Shown piece by piece: positions 44,376 through 52,325 of a stretch of DNA of 64,000 nucleotides. The stretch's first letter is position 1; each line of letters opens with the position of its first letter. The DNA is taken from the NCBI RefSeq assembly GCF_017356245.1, contig NZ_JAFMZZ010000001.1, positions 3,739,855-3,803,854 of the forward strand. The letters are read 5' to 3'. Under the pieces are notes generated by a model. That model was not told the DNA's origin. It ran no database searches and saw nothing but the letters and a program-made list of their open reading frames with translations. Origin of the DNA: Bordetella petrii. GTDB lineage: Bacteria; Pseudomonadota; Gammaproteobacteria; Burkholderiales; Burkholderiaceae_B. The translations under genes were made by a program, and so were the position numbers.

Positions 44376-46919
44376 ATGAGTAGCCCGAATATGAGTCTGA
44401 GCACGCGTGTGCCGGTGCATGTTCCCGACGCAAGCGAACGGTCATTGGGGCTTATCGCGCCATCCGTGCTGTTGGCGCTGTCGGGCGCGGCGGCATTAGT
44501 CTTTCAGATCATATGGATCAAGCAGCTGTCATTGATCGTGGGTGTAGAGGTACACGCCATTGCGATGGCCGTCAGCGCATTCTTTCTTGGCCTGGCCCTG
44601 GGCGGCTGGTGGCTGGGGCGCAAGGCAGACCGCGCACGGCGGCCGTTGCGGCTATACGCGCAAATAGAAGCCGGCATCGCGATCGTGGCCCTTTTCGTGA
44701 CCCAGGTATTGGCGCATGGTGCCTGGGTATTCGCGCGTGGCGAACTGCATAGCCCGTTGCTGGCCTGGCTGGCAGTGTTCGTTGTGATAGGAGCTGCGCC
44801 ATTCCTGATGGGCGGCACGTTGCCGATACTGCTGCGGGCCGCCGGGGCGGGCCGCGTCGGACGGGCCGGCGCGGCCCTGTATGCGGCCAACACTGCCGGA
44901 GCAGTCGCCGGTGCGCTATTGCCGGCGTTTGTGCTGATTCCTGCGTTGGGTGTGCAGGCAAGCGCATCGGTGGCGGCCAGCCTGAACCTCGCCGCCGCGC
45001 TGGGCGCCTGGATGCTGGACCGGCGCCACCGGGCCTTCGGGGTCGGGCCGGTACCGGCAGATGCCGGCGAGTCCTGCCCGCTACCTGCCAGGACATGGTT
45101 GGCGATAGGGCTGTACACAGCAGCCGGCGCCGTTGCGCTGGGCTACGAGGTGTTGTGGTCGCAAATGATCGTGCCGTTCATGAGCACGCGCGCCTTTGCG
45201 TTCTCTATTGTGCTGGCCGTTTACCTGGCCGGCCTGGCGATCGGTTCGGCGCTATATGCGCGCTGGGAGCACCGGCTGGGCGATCCCTGGCGTGTCTTCG
45301 GTCTGTTGATTGCATGCGCGGGCGTGTTCGCGCTGCTGGAAGCAGCCGTGCTGGGGCGCTGGTTGGTCAGCGCCCAGAGTCTGGCCGAAGCGGCTGTGCG
45401 CAGTTGGACGAATAATGGCCTGGCCGGCATGAGCGCGCGTTTCACGATTGCGGCCGGCAGCATCGTCTTGCTACCCACGCTGCTTCTGGGCGCTGCGTTC
45501 CCGGCGGTGTTGCGCATTGCCGTGCCTCCGGAGCGGCGGGGACAGGGGGCCGGGGCAGTGCTGGCCAGCAATACTCTCGGCGGCATCGTCGGCACGGCAA
45601 TCACTGCATTCGTGCTGCTTCCCTACCTGGGTACCGTACGCAGTCTGGTCCTGCTGGCGTTGATCGCCTGCGGGGTGGGCAGCATCGCCGTCTGGCAGGC
45701 GCGGCCCGCCGCACCGATGGGGCGCGTGCTGACAATAGCCCTGGGCGGCGCGGTGTTGATTATCGGCTGGGCGCTGCCGGTCGATCATCTTGCGCGCTTG
45801 CTGCCAGGCGCGCAGGGCGGCAACCTGCTGTTCTACGAAGAGAACCATGGCGGCACCGTGGCTGTGGTGGAAAGCGGTCGGGGCGACCATCGCTTTCGCC
45901 GCCTTTACATCCAGGGAGTATCGAATTCGGGCGACGCGATGCCGTCATTGCGCTATATGCGGCTGCAGGCCTTGCTGCCGCTTATCGTGCATGCCGGAGA
46001 ACCGCGTTCGGCGCTGGTAATTGGCTATGGAACCGGCATTACGGCAGGTGCTTTGTCGCGTTATCCCGGGCTGGAGCGCCGCGTCGTGGCGGAACTTCTG
46101 CCGGGCGTATTGCACGCCGCGGCCTTGTTCAAAGGCACTTATGGCGCCTTGCAGGATCCCGGGCTGGACGTGCGCCTGCGCGACGGCCGGCGCGAACTGC
46201 TGGCCAGCGATGAGCGCTACGATCTCATCACGCTCGAGCCGCCGCCTCCTTCCGCCGCTGGCGTGGTCAATCTGTATTCCCGCGATTTCTATGCCCTGGC
46301 GGCCACACGCCTGAACGCTCATGGCATCGTGGCCCAGTGGCTGCCACTACCGACCCAGAACCTGGACGATACCAGGGCGCTGGTCGCCAGCTTCATCGCC
46401 GTTTTTCCACATGCTTCGCTGTGGACCACCGAACTGCACGAAATGTTGATGGTGGGCTCGCGGGATCCGCTGCCGCTGAATGCCGCCAGCATCGGCGGGC
46501 GGTATGCGCAACCTACCGTGCGTGCAGCCCTGGCAGAGGTTGGGATCGCATCACCGGCGGCCCTGCTCGCGACTTGGGTCACCGACCGCGGCGGCCTGGC
46601 ACGCTTTGCCGGCGAGACGCGGGCCGTCACCGACGACTTTCCGGCAATCGAATACGCCAGCTGGGTGCGTCCTCGCGAAGTGGCACGTACTTTACCCGAA
46701 TTGCTGGCTTTGCGCGGCGATCCGCCAGTGCAGGGAGGCGACGCGGCTTTATTGGCCGATATCGCACGTGAGCGCGCCCGGCTCGATCTGTTCTACCGCA
46801 GCGCCTTGGCGGCCTACCGGGGGGATCGCGAGGGCTGGGCGCGCGATGCGGCCGCGCTGGCCCAGGCGGGGCAGGGCAACGCTTATCTACGCTGGTTCAT
46901 CGGCAGCCAGGGCGAGTAA
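44376..46919 (+). CDS. Membrane-bound spermidine-synthase-like protein
   Basis: 847 residues, a fused MFS/spermidine-synthase-type protein: about 12-14 TM helices in the first 470 residues (ALVFQIIWIKQLSLIVGVEV; ALGYEVLWSQMIVPFMSTRA), then a Rossmann methyltransferase-like domain with SALVIGYGTGITAGALSRYP. The aminopropyl-transfer Asp of true spermidine synthases is not seen; the site reads LITLEPPPPSAAGVVNLYSR, typical of this membrane subgroup, so polyamine synthesis is doubtful. Function unknown. It starts 63 nt after the arylsulfatase and ends 10 nt before the next gene. Confidence 0.75.
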   Translation: MSSPNMSLSTRVPVHVPDASERSLGLIAPSVLLALSGAAALVFQIIWIKQLSLIVGVEVHAIAMAVSAFFLGLALGGWWLGRKADRARRPLRLYAQIEAGIAIVALFVTQVLAHGAWVFARGELHSPLLAWLAVFVVIGAAPFLMGGTLPILLRAAGAGRVGRAGAALYAANTAGAVAGALLPAFVLIPALGVQASASVAASLNLAAALGAWMLDRRHRAFGVGPVPADAGESCPLPARTWLAIGLYTAAGAVALGYEVLWSQMIVPFMSTRAFAFSIVLAVYLAGLAIGSALYARWEHRLGDPWRVFGLLIACAGVFALLEAAVLGRWLVSAQSLAEAAVRSWTNNGLAGMSARFTIAAGSIVLLPTLLLGAAFPAVLRIAVPPERRGQGAGAVLASNTLGGIVGTAITAFVLLPYLGTVRSLVLLALIACGVGSIAVWQARPAAPMGRVLTIALGGAVLIIGWALPVDHLARLLPGAQGGNLLFYEENHGGTVAVVESGRGDHRFRRLYIQGVSNSGDAMPSLRYMRLQALLPLIVHAGEPRSALVIGYGTGITAGALSRYPGLERRVVAELLPGVLHAAALFKGTYGALQDPGLDVRLRDGRRELLASDERYDLITLEPPPPSAAGVVNLYSRDFYALAATRLNAHGIVAQWLPLPTQNLDDTRALVASFIAVFPHASLWTTELHEMLMVGSRDPLPLNAASIGGRYAQPTVRAALAEVGIASPAALLATWVTDRGGLARFAGETRAVTDDFPAIEYASWVRPREVARTLPELLALRGDPPVQGGDAALLADIARERARLDLFYRSALAAYRGDREGWARDAAALAQAGQGNAYLRWFIGSQGE

Positions 46920-46929
46920 GGAGCGGGAT

Positions 46930-47724
46930 ATGGACTATTCCTTTGTTCTCGTTGGGCTGGCGGCACTGTTCTTTCTTTTATTGTTTGCCGCCATCCAGGT
47001 CGGGCGCAGCCTGGGGAAACGGCGCCGTGCGGATGAGAACGAATCCGCGGGGACCGGAGCGGCTGCCATCGAAGCGTCGGTTTTTGCCTTGCTGGGCTTG
47101 CTGGTTGCTTTCACCTTTTCAGGGGCGGCGCAGCGCATGGCTGAGCGACGCAACCTGCTGGTGCAGGAAGTCAATGCCATCGGAACGGCGTGGTTGCGCA
47201 TCGACATGATCAATGCCGCCGATCAGCCTCTGTTGCGAAAACAGTTTCGCCGTTATGTGGACGAGCGCATCAATTACTACCGGCACGTGGCCGATCTGGA
47301 CCGGCGCGGCGAGATCGCGAATACGGTGGCGAAAATCCAGAACGAGATCTGGGCGTCCTCGATGCAGGCGGCTGCGCGCAGTGTGCCGCCATTTGCGGCC
47401 TCATATGCCAACGCTGTCAACGAGATGTTCGATGTGGCTTCAGCCCTGACAGTGGCGCAGAAGGTACATCCGCCGGTCGTGACCTATCTGTTCCTTGGTT
47501 TCCTGGCACTGGTGTGCGGCTGCTTCGTCGGCATGAACCTCGCGAACACCAGGCAGGGCAGTCTGTTCCATCAGGCGCTCTACGCGCTGGTCATGACGGC
47601 CGCACTGTACATCATTATCGATTTCGAGTTTCCACGGATCGGGACGATCCGTATCGACCAAAGCGACGCGCTGCTGATATCCCAGCGCAACGCCATGGTG
47701 GATCCAGCCCCTGAAACCAGATAG
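46930..47724 (+). CDS. Bestrophin-like (DUF4239) membrane protein
   Basis: 264 residues. N-terminal TM helix, then SVFALLGLLVAFTFSGAAQR followed by MAERRNLLVQEVNAIGTAWL, the DUF4239 / bestrophin-like signature, and two C-terminal TM helices (VVTYLFLGFLALVCGCFVGM; LYALVMTAALYIIIDFEFPR). Bestrophins are anion channels, but this bacterial subgroup is uncharacterised. Probably co-transcribed with the spermidine-synthase-like gene. Confidence 0.75.
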   Translation: MDYSFVLVGLAALFFLLLFAAIQVGRSLGKRRRADENESAGTGAAAIEASVFALLGLLVAFTFSGAAQRMAERRNLLVQEVNAIGTAWLRIDMINAADQPLLRKQFRRYVDERINYYRHVADLDRRGEIANTVAKIQNEIWASSMQAAARSVPPFAASYANAVNEMFDVASALTVAQKVHPPVVTYLFLGFLALVCGCFVGMNLANTRQGSLFHQALYALVMTAALYIIIDFEFPRIGTIRIDQSDALLISQRNAMVDPAPETR

Positions 47725-47784
47725 CCACGGTACGGAATATTCAGTGGTGCATGGGTGTCTCATGTTTTGTATTGCGAGGGTGGT

Positions 47785-48768
47785 ATGTCGGGCCGGCATG
47801 CAATCGCAGAAAGAACAGCAAAGCGGGTTTCTGGCTGGCTGATCGCCCTGCTGGCCACAGCATCTGCAACAGCGGCATTTGGGCAATCCGGCATCCGCCT
47901 GTCTCACGACGATCTGCAAAAGCGGGCAAATGGGGTGCTGGCATTGATGTCGCTTTCCATCGTTCCCGACATTACGACGAGTTCACTGTCCCTGGGCAGC
48001 GGCGGGGCAGGAACAGAGGGGTCGAGCGATTTCTTCATGACCCAGCTTGGTGGCGGAGACACCATTTCCGACAGCGTGCCTATTTACCTGGAAGGAGTGC
48101 TGGCTTACAGCCGCTACGATCCGACTTTCATTGCGACACAAGGCGCGCAACAGCGTAGCGTGCCGACCAAGTGGAACAGTTTGTCCGCCACAGGCGGCAT
48201 CGGCTGGGATTTCAAACTGACCGACGAATTGAAACTGCGCCCCATTTTCAATTTCGCCCTGGGCAACGTCACCAGCGATTTGCGCGGCGCCAGTTGGTAT
48301 GTCGGCCGGAAAACCGGGCGGGATGTGGAGTTCCTGGACAGAGGCTCGCTAAATGCCTATGGCCTCGGCGGATCGTTGATGCTGGATTGGGAGCACTATC
48401 GCCCGGGCTACGAAGTAGATGTGGAGCTGCGGTATTCCGACATCCGGCTTCAAAGTTTCGACAGTTCGGCTGCTGTAAAAGGCGAGGCGTCGGCGCGATC
48501 AGCCAATCTGTGGGCCCGCTACCGGGCCCCTACGGGAATCACATTGTTGCAACGGCCGTTGCGCTATGTGCTGGAGCTTACACATTCCGAGTTCCTGGGC
48601 GACCAGCGTGGCGTGCTGGGGTTCGATAGGTTGACATCGATAGGCGCAGGGCTGGAACTGGACTCCAGCGCCTATAACGTCGTCGTCACCCGTACCCGGC
48701 TGGTAGGCCGCTATGTATTCGGAACCAATGTTTCAGGTTTTTCAGTGGGATTGGCGGTGAGTTTCTGA
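47785..48768 (+). CDS. Outer-membrane beta-barrel protein (copy 2)
   Basis: 327 residues, same length as the protein at 24613 and differing at roughly 17 of 294 mature positions, with a quite different signal peptide (MSGRHAIAERTAKRVSGWLI). Mature start QSG after AFG; C-terminal FSVGLAVSF. Silent positions differ heavily (for example GACCTGCAAAAGCGCGCC versus GATCTGCAAAAGCGGGCA), so the pair is old or one copy was acquired separately, and protein sequence is under strong purifying selection. Context here is the sulfatase/MoxR locus; a matching outer-membrane partner for that system is possible. Confidence 0.7.
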   Translation: MSGRHAIAERTAKRVSGWLIALLATASATAAFGQSGIRLSHDDLQKRANGVLALMSLSIVPDITTSSLSLGSGGAGTEGSSDFFMTQLGGGDTISDSVPIYLEGVLAYSRYDPTFIATQGAQQRSVPTKWNSLSATGGIGWDFKLTDELKLRPIFNFALGNVTSDLRGASWYVGRKTGRDVEFLDRGSLNAYGLGGSLMLDWEHYRPGYEVDVELRYSDIRLQSFDSSAAVKGEASARSANLWARYRAPTGITLLQRPLRYVLELTHSEFLGDQRGVLGFDRLTSIGAGLELDSSAYNVVVTRTRLVGRYVFGTNVSGFSVGLAVSF

Positions 48769-48844
48769 CCAACGTCAGCAGACTGAGCATGGCAACTGCG
48801 CTGCGAATTTATGTCGTGCAGGCTCATCAGGATAGAGGTGTTAC

Positions 48845-50029
48845 ATGAGATCGGAGCAATCTGAGGACATCGATTCCGGATCATTCTCGCTGGTACGCAA
48901 TGACCCGTTCTATCGCCTGCAGCGCCGTCTGGGGCTGATACCGGCCAATGGAGGCGGATTTGTACGGCGCGCCTTGTTTTACGCGTTGGTGGCGTGGCTG
49001 CCTCTGGTCATTGCGTCGTGGCTGGCGGGTACCGTAGTGCAATCGGCGGGAATCGCCGAGCCGCTGCTCGGCCACATCGGCATCCACGTGCGCTGCCTGG
49101 TCGCCATTCCCGTGCTGGTCCTGGCAGAAGGCGTGGCACAGCAGACTATTCCCCTGTTCATGCGCGAATTCCGCCGCACAGGCCTGATCGGAGATGCCCA
49201 GAAGCCGCAATTCGAGCAGGTTATTGCCGGCGTATTGCGGTTACGCAACCGGGCCTTGCCATGGGTCGTCATCGTTGGCGTAGTCCTGGCTTGGACGGCG
49301 GCCTTCCTGCTGGCGCCCAATCCCGACGAGATCCAATGGGCCGGCGCTGACAGCCGCAGCCTGGCGTTCGGCGCGTGGTGGTTCCTGCTTGTCACGCGCC
49401 CGATATTCTCGGTGCTGCTGCTGGCCTGGATATGGCGCCTGATACTGCTGGGCATCCTGTTGCTCCGGATCGCGCGCCTGCCTCTGCAACTGGTGGTCAT
49501 GCATCCCGACCGTGTCGGCGGGCTCGGCTTCCTGGATCGCGTGCCGCTGGTCTACAGCCCTTTCATTTTTTCGGTATCGGCGGTTATGGCCGGGGCATGG
49601 AGCCACAGTGTTTTCTACCATGAGGTGCCGGTGCCTTCGCTGTACGTCCAGATGGCCACGCTGCTGGCGGTGTTGGCCGCAATGGGACTGGCTCCCATGC
49701 TGGTGTTTTCTCCCATGCTGCTGCGGGCCAAGAAAAGGGCGCTGCTTGATTATGGCGTTCTGCTTGCGCAGCATGGCCGGGCAGTCGACGCCCGCTGGAT
49801 CGCCAGGCAAAGCATCCCGGATACTCCGCTGCTGGATGCTCCTGAATTGGGGCCGGTGGCCGACATCCAGGCGATGTACCAATCCGTGGCCGCGATGCGG
49901 GTGGCCATCATCAGCAAATCGGTGTTGATCAAAATCGTCTTGCCTGCCGCACTGCCTTTGCTGGCGCTGGTGGCCACGCAGTGGCCGCTCAAGAGCACCT
50001 TGTCCAAATTGCTGTTCACGCTACTGTAA
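48845..50029 (+). CDS. Multi-TM membrane protein, function unknown
   Basis: 394 residues, about six to seven TM segments, for example FYALVAWLPLVIASWLAGTV, WVVIVGVVLAWTAAFLLAPN and PIFSVLLLAWIWRLILLGIL. A soluble segment LVVMHPDRVGGLGFLDRVPL lies between the third and fourth hydrophobic groups, and the C terminus is another TM helix. I do not recognise a named family. ATG 48845 follows AGAGGTG. It sits between the second barrel copy and DUF3300, so is probably part of the same envelope locus. Confidence 0.7.
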   Translation: MRSEQSEDIDSGSFSLVRNDPFYRLQRRLGLIPANGGGFVRRALFYALVAWLPLVIASWLAGTVVQSAGIAEPLLGHIGIHVRCLVAIPVLVLAEGVAQQTIPLFMREFRRTGLIGDAQKPQFEQVIAGVLRLRNRALPWVVIVGVVLAWTAAFLLAPNPDEIQWAGADSRSLAFGAWWFLLVTRPIFSVLLLAWIWRLILLGILLLRIARLPLQLVVMHPDRVGGLGFLDRVPLVYSPFIFSVSAVMAGAWSHSVFYHEVPVPSLYVQMATLLAVLAAMGLAPMLVFSPMLLRAKKRALLDYGVLLAQHGRAVDARWIARQSIPDTPLLDAPELGPVADIQAMYQSVAAMRVAIISKSVLIKIVLPAALPLLALVATQWPLKSTLSKLLFTLL

Positions 50030-50047
50030 TCAAAGGAGGCACATTCG

Positions 50048-50101
50048 ATGCGAATGAGGGTTCGCAACACCATTCCGCTCAGGCGGAATCTTGCGGTGTG
50101 A
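50048..50101 (+). CDS. Possible 17-residue leader peptide upstream of DUF3300
   Basis: MRMRVRNTIPLRRNLAV, a strongly basic peptide with the best ribosome-binding site in the area (AAAGGAGG at 50032-50039, 8-nt spacing). It spans a hairpin (ATTCCGC-TCAG-GCGGAAT, 50072-50089) that extends with ACACC/GGTGT (50067-50071, 50095-50099). It ends 25 nt before the DUF3300 start. Could be a translated leader controlling DUF3300 or a small protein in its own right. Confidence 0.45.
   Translation: MRMRVRNTIPLRRNLAV
50072..50089 (+). promoter_or_regulatory. Hairpin inside the 17-codon leader
   Basis: Perfect 7-bp stem ATTCCGC/GCGGAAT with TCAG loop, lying within the small ORF; ribosomes translating that ORF would melt it. 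Confidence 0.45.
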
Positions 50102-50126
50102 TTCGCTTTCCCGACAGGAGAGTTAT

Positions 50127-51422
50127 ATGAAATGGCTTCTAAGGTACTGCATGGCATTGGCTATGCTTCTTTGTTTAAGCCCGCCCAGCCATGGCCAGAC
50201 CAAGCTGAGCAACGAGCGGCTGGACCAGTTGCTGGCGCCGGTTGCGCTTTATCCGGATGCGCTGCTGTCGCAGGTGCTGATGGCGTCGACCTATCCCGAC
50301 GACGTCGCGGCGGCGGCGCAATGGTCCAAGCAGCACACCGACCTCAGCGGTGACGCGGCGGTGAAGGCCGTGCAGAACCAGCCCTGGGATCCCAGCGTGC
50401 TGTCGCTGGCGGGGTTTCCTTCGGTGCTGGACATGATGGGCCGCCAACCCGATTGGACTCGCTCGGTGGGCGACGCATTTCTGGATCAGCCGAATGACGT
50501 AATGGATTCGGTGCAGCGATTGAGACTGCAGGCCCAGAACGCGGGAAATCTGGCCAGCAACGCGCAGCAGACGGTAACGACGTCAACCCAGAGCGGTGCG
50601 ACGGTGGTCAGCATCGAGCCCGCTACGCCCAGCGTGGTGTACGTGCCGACGTACAACCCTGCTACGGTCTATGGCACATGGCCTTATCCCGCTTATCCGC
50701 CTGCCTATTATCCTCCGCCGCCCGGCTCGGTCTTTGCGTCGGCCTTGGTAAGCGGGCTGGCATTCGGCACGGGCATCGCGATCGCCGACTCGCTATGGGG
50801 CGGCTTCGACTGGGACGATCACGACGTGGACATAGACGTCAATCGCTACAACAACATCAACGTCAACAAGAAACTGGATGCGAGCCGGACCAACGTACAG
50901 TGGAGTCACGACCCATCCAGGCGAGGGAGTACCCCTTACCGCAGCGCGGACACGCGCCAGCGCTTCGACGATCAGCGCGTCAGCGCGCAGCGAAGCCAGG
51001 CAGGTCGGGCGGCCGGCCGGCCCACATCCAGGCCGGTGACAGACCAGCAGGCCCGTCGTGACCATGCACAAGAGGTCATGCGGCAACGCGGCGGGGCGAG
51101 CCCGGCCGCACGGAGTGCGGGCGGGCAGGCGAATCGGGCCGGCGCGCGCGCGAATGGCAGCCGCGCGCACGCAGGCAGCGCCAATCGCCACCGCGGCGAT
51201 GCGCAGGCGGCGGCCATTGCGCGGTCGCGGGACAACAATCGTGACAATGCACTGCGCGGCGTCAACGGCCCGGCGCATACGCGCAACGGGACACGCTCGC
51301 ATGCCGGGCAGGCCCGGCCGGCAATACAGCACGAAAATCGGCGCATGTCGGCGCCGTCACGCCCGCAGAGTGGCGGCATGCATGGTGCGGGACAACACGG
51401 ACGGGGGCACGGAAGACGATGA
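50127..51422 (+). CDS. DUF3300 exported protein
   Basis: 431 residues: signal peptide (cleavage near SHG-QT), then LSNERLDQLLAPVALYPDAL, LSQVLMASTYPDDVAAAAQW, PWDPSVLSLAGFPSVLDMMG and VVYVPTYNPATVYGTWPYPA, the DUF3300 (PF11737) pattern. A Gly/Ala-rich hydrophobic hairpin (SVFASALVSGLAFGTGIAIA) and WGGFDWDDHDVDIDVNRYNN follow. The last 170 residues are low-complexity, Arg/Gln/Gly/His-rich. DUF3300 function is unknown; it typically pairs with DUF2950. Stop overlaps the next start (ATGA, 51419). Confidence 0.85.
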   Translation: MKWLLRYCMALAMLLCLSPPSHGQTKLSNERLDQLLAPVALYPDALLSQVLMASTYPDDVAAAAQWSKQHTDLSGDAAVKAVQNQPWDPSVLSLAGFPSVLDMMGRQPDWTRSVGDAFLDQPNDVMDSVQRLRLQAQNAGNLASNAQQTVTTSTQSGATVVSIEPATPSVVYVPTYNPATVYGTWPYPAYPPAYYPPPPGSVFASALVSGLAFGTGIAIADSLWGGFDWDDHDVDIDVNRYNNINVNKKLDASRTNVQWSHDPSRRGSTPYRSADTRQRFDDQRVSAQRSQAGRAAGRPTSRPVTDQQARRDHAQEVMRQRGGASPAARSAGGQANRAGARANGSRAHAGSANRHRGDAQAAAIARSRDNNRDNALRGVNGPAHTRNGTRSHAGQARPAIQHENRRMSAPSRPQSGGMHGAGQHGRGHGRR

Positions 51423-52270
51423 AACGAATCAGACAATCATGGATTCGCGGCGGCGCGCTGGGCTTGATTGCCGCCGGTATCCTTTGCACCGCGGGCCAGG
51501 CGTGGGCCCAGGCGGCGTATCCCAGCGCGGACGCGGCTGCCGAGGCGTTCGTGTCTGCTGTTGCCACGGGCGATGACGACAAACTCGAGCATGTCCTGGG
51601 CGCCGATTTCCGGCGCTATGTCCCGTCGGACGCCATATCGCGCGACGATGTCTACGCATTCCTGGCTGCCTGGTTCAAGCATCATGAAATTGCGGCCACG
51701 GGGCCGGCCTCGGCGGCGTTCATCGTTGGCGAGCATGGCTGGTCTTTCCCCGCGCCTATCGTAAAGAACGCGCGAGGATGGCATTTCGATGTGCGCGCGG
51801 GGGCTCGGGAAATGCAGCAAAGGCGTATCGGCCGCAATGAGAGCGCCGCCATGGAAACCCTGAAAATATTGTGCAAAGCGCAGCAGCAGTACCGGGCATC
51901 AGTGGGAAAAGGCATACCGGCACAGCGGATCGTCAGCCGCGACGGCCGGTACGACGGGCTGTATTGGCCGCCAGACAGTCAGGCGCCCGCATCGAGCCCG
52001 CTGTCGGATGACGCCCTGGTGATGGGCAGCGATGTACCGGTGGATGCCGCTTTGCATGGGTATCGGTACACCGTCTTGCGGCCGACCGATCAAACAGGAT
52101 GTGCATTTGCTGCCTGGCCCGCCGCATATGGGGTATCGGGTAAATACAGCTTTGCCATTGGCCCGGCAGGCGAGGTGGTCGAGCGCGATTATGGCAGGCA
52201 GTCCAGGGCTGCCGACTATGCTCAAGTCGGGCCGGGCATGGACAGCGGATGGGGCAAGGCCCTGCCTTGA
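51419..52270 (+). CDS. DUF2950 exported protein
   Basis: 283 residues with a signal peptide (AWA-QA). DUF2950 (PF11453) features: YPSADAAAEAFVSAVATGDD, ARGWHFDVRAGAREMQQRRI, RNESAAMETLKILCKAQQQY, HGYRYTVLRPTDQTGCAFAA, and the C-terminal YGVSGKYSFAIGPAGEVVER. Usually found right after DUF3300 and often near sulfatase genes; function unknown, presumably periplasmic. Last gene of the block; no clear terminator follows before element copy 4. Confidence 0.85.
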   Translation: MKRIRQSWIRGGALGLIAAGILCTAGQAWAQAAYPSADAAAEAFVSAVATGDDDKLEHVLGADFRRYVPSDAISRDDVYAFLAAWFKHHEIAATGPASAAFIVGEHGWSFPAPIVKNARGWHFDVRAGAREMQQRRIGRNESAAMETLKILCKAQQQYRASVGKGIPAQRIVSRDGRYDGLYWPPDSQAPASSPLSDDALVMGSDVPVDAALHGYRYTVLRPTDQTGCAFAAWPAAYGVSGKYSFAIGPAGEVVERDYGRQSRAADYAQVGPGMDSGWGKALP

Positions 52271-52303
52271 CGTAATTGTTAAAACGATATGGCGAAGATT
52301 CGT

Positions 52304-52325
52304 AAGAATTTCGCTTTTTGGATAG
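52304..52325 (+). promoter_or_regulatory. Repeated element, diverged copy 4
   Basis: AGAATTTCGCTTTTTGGATAG, one base longer and with one change relative to the other copies, 34 nt after the DUF2950 stop. The second box 16 nt on is not clearly kept (GAGATACC). A GAGAT/ATCTC inverted repeat follows at 52342-52357. It may drive the genes leading to the giant adhesin. Confidence 0.45.

Noticed and set aside
24613..48768. The barrel pair as ends of a composite transposon
   Set aside because: The copies are in direct orientation and highly diverged at silent sites, with no transposase or terminal repeats nearby.
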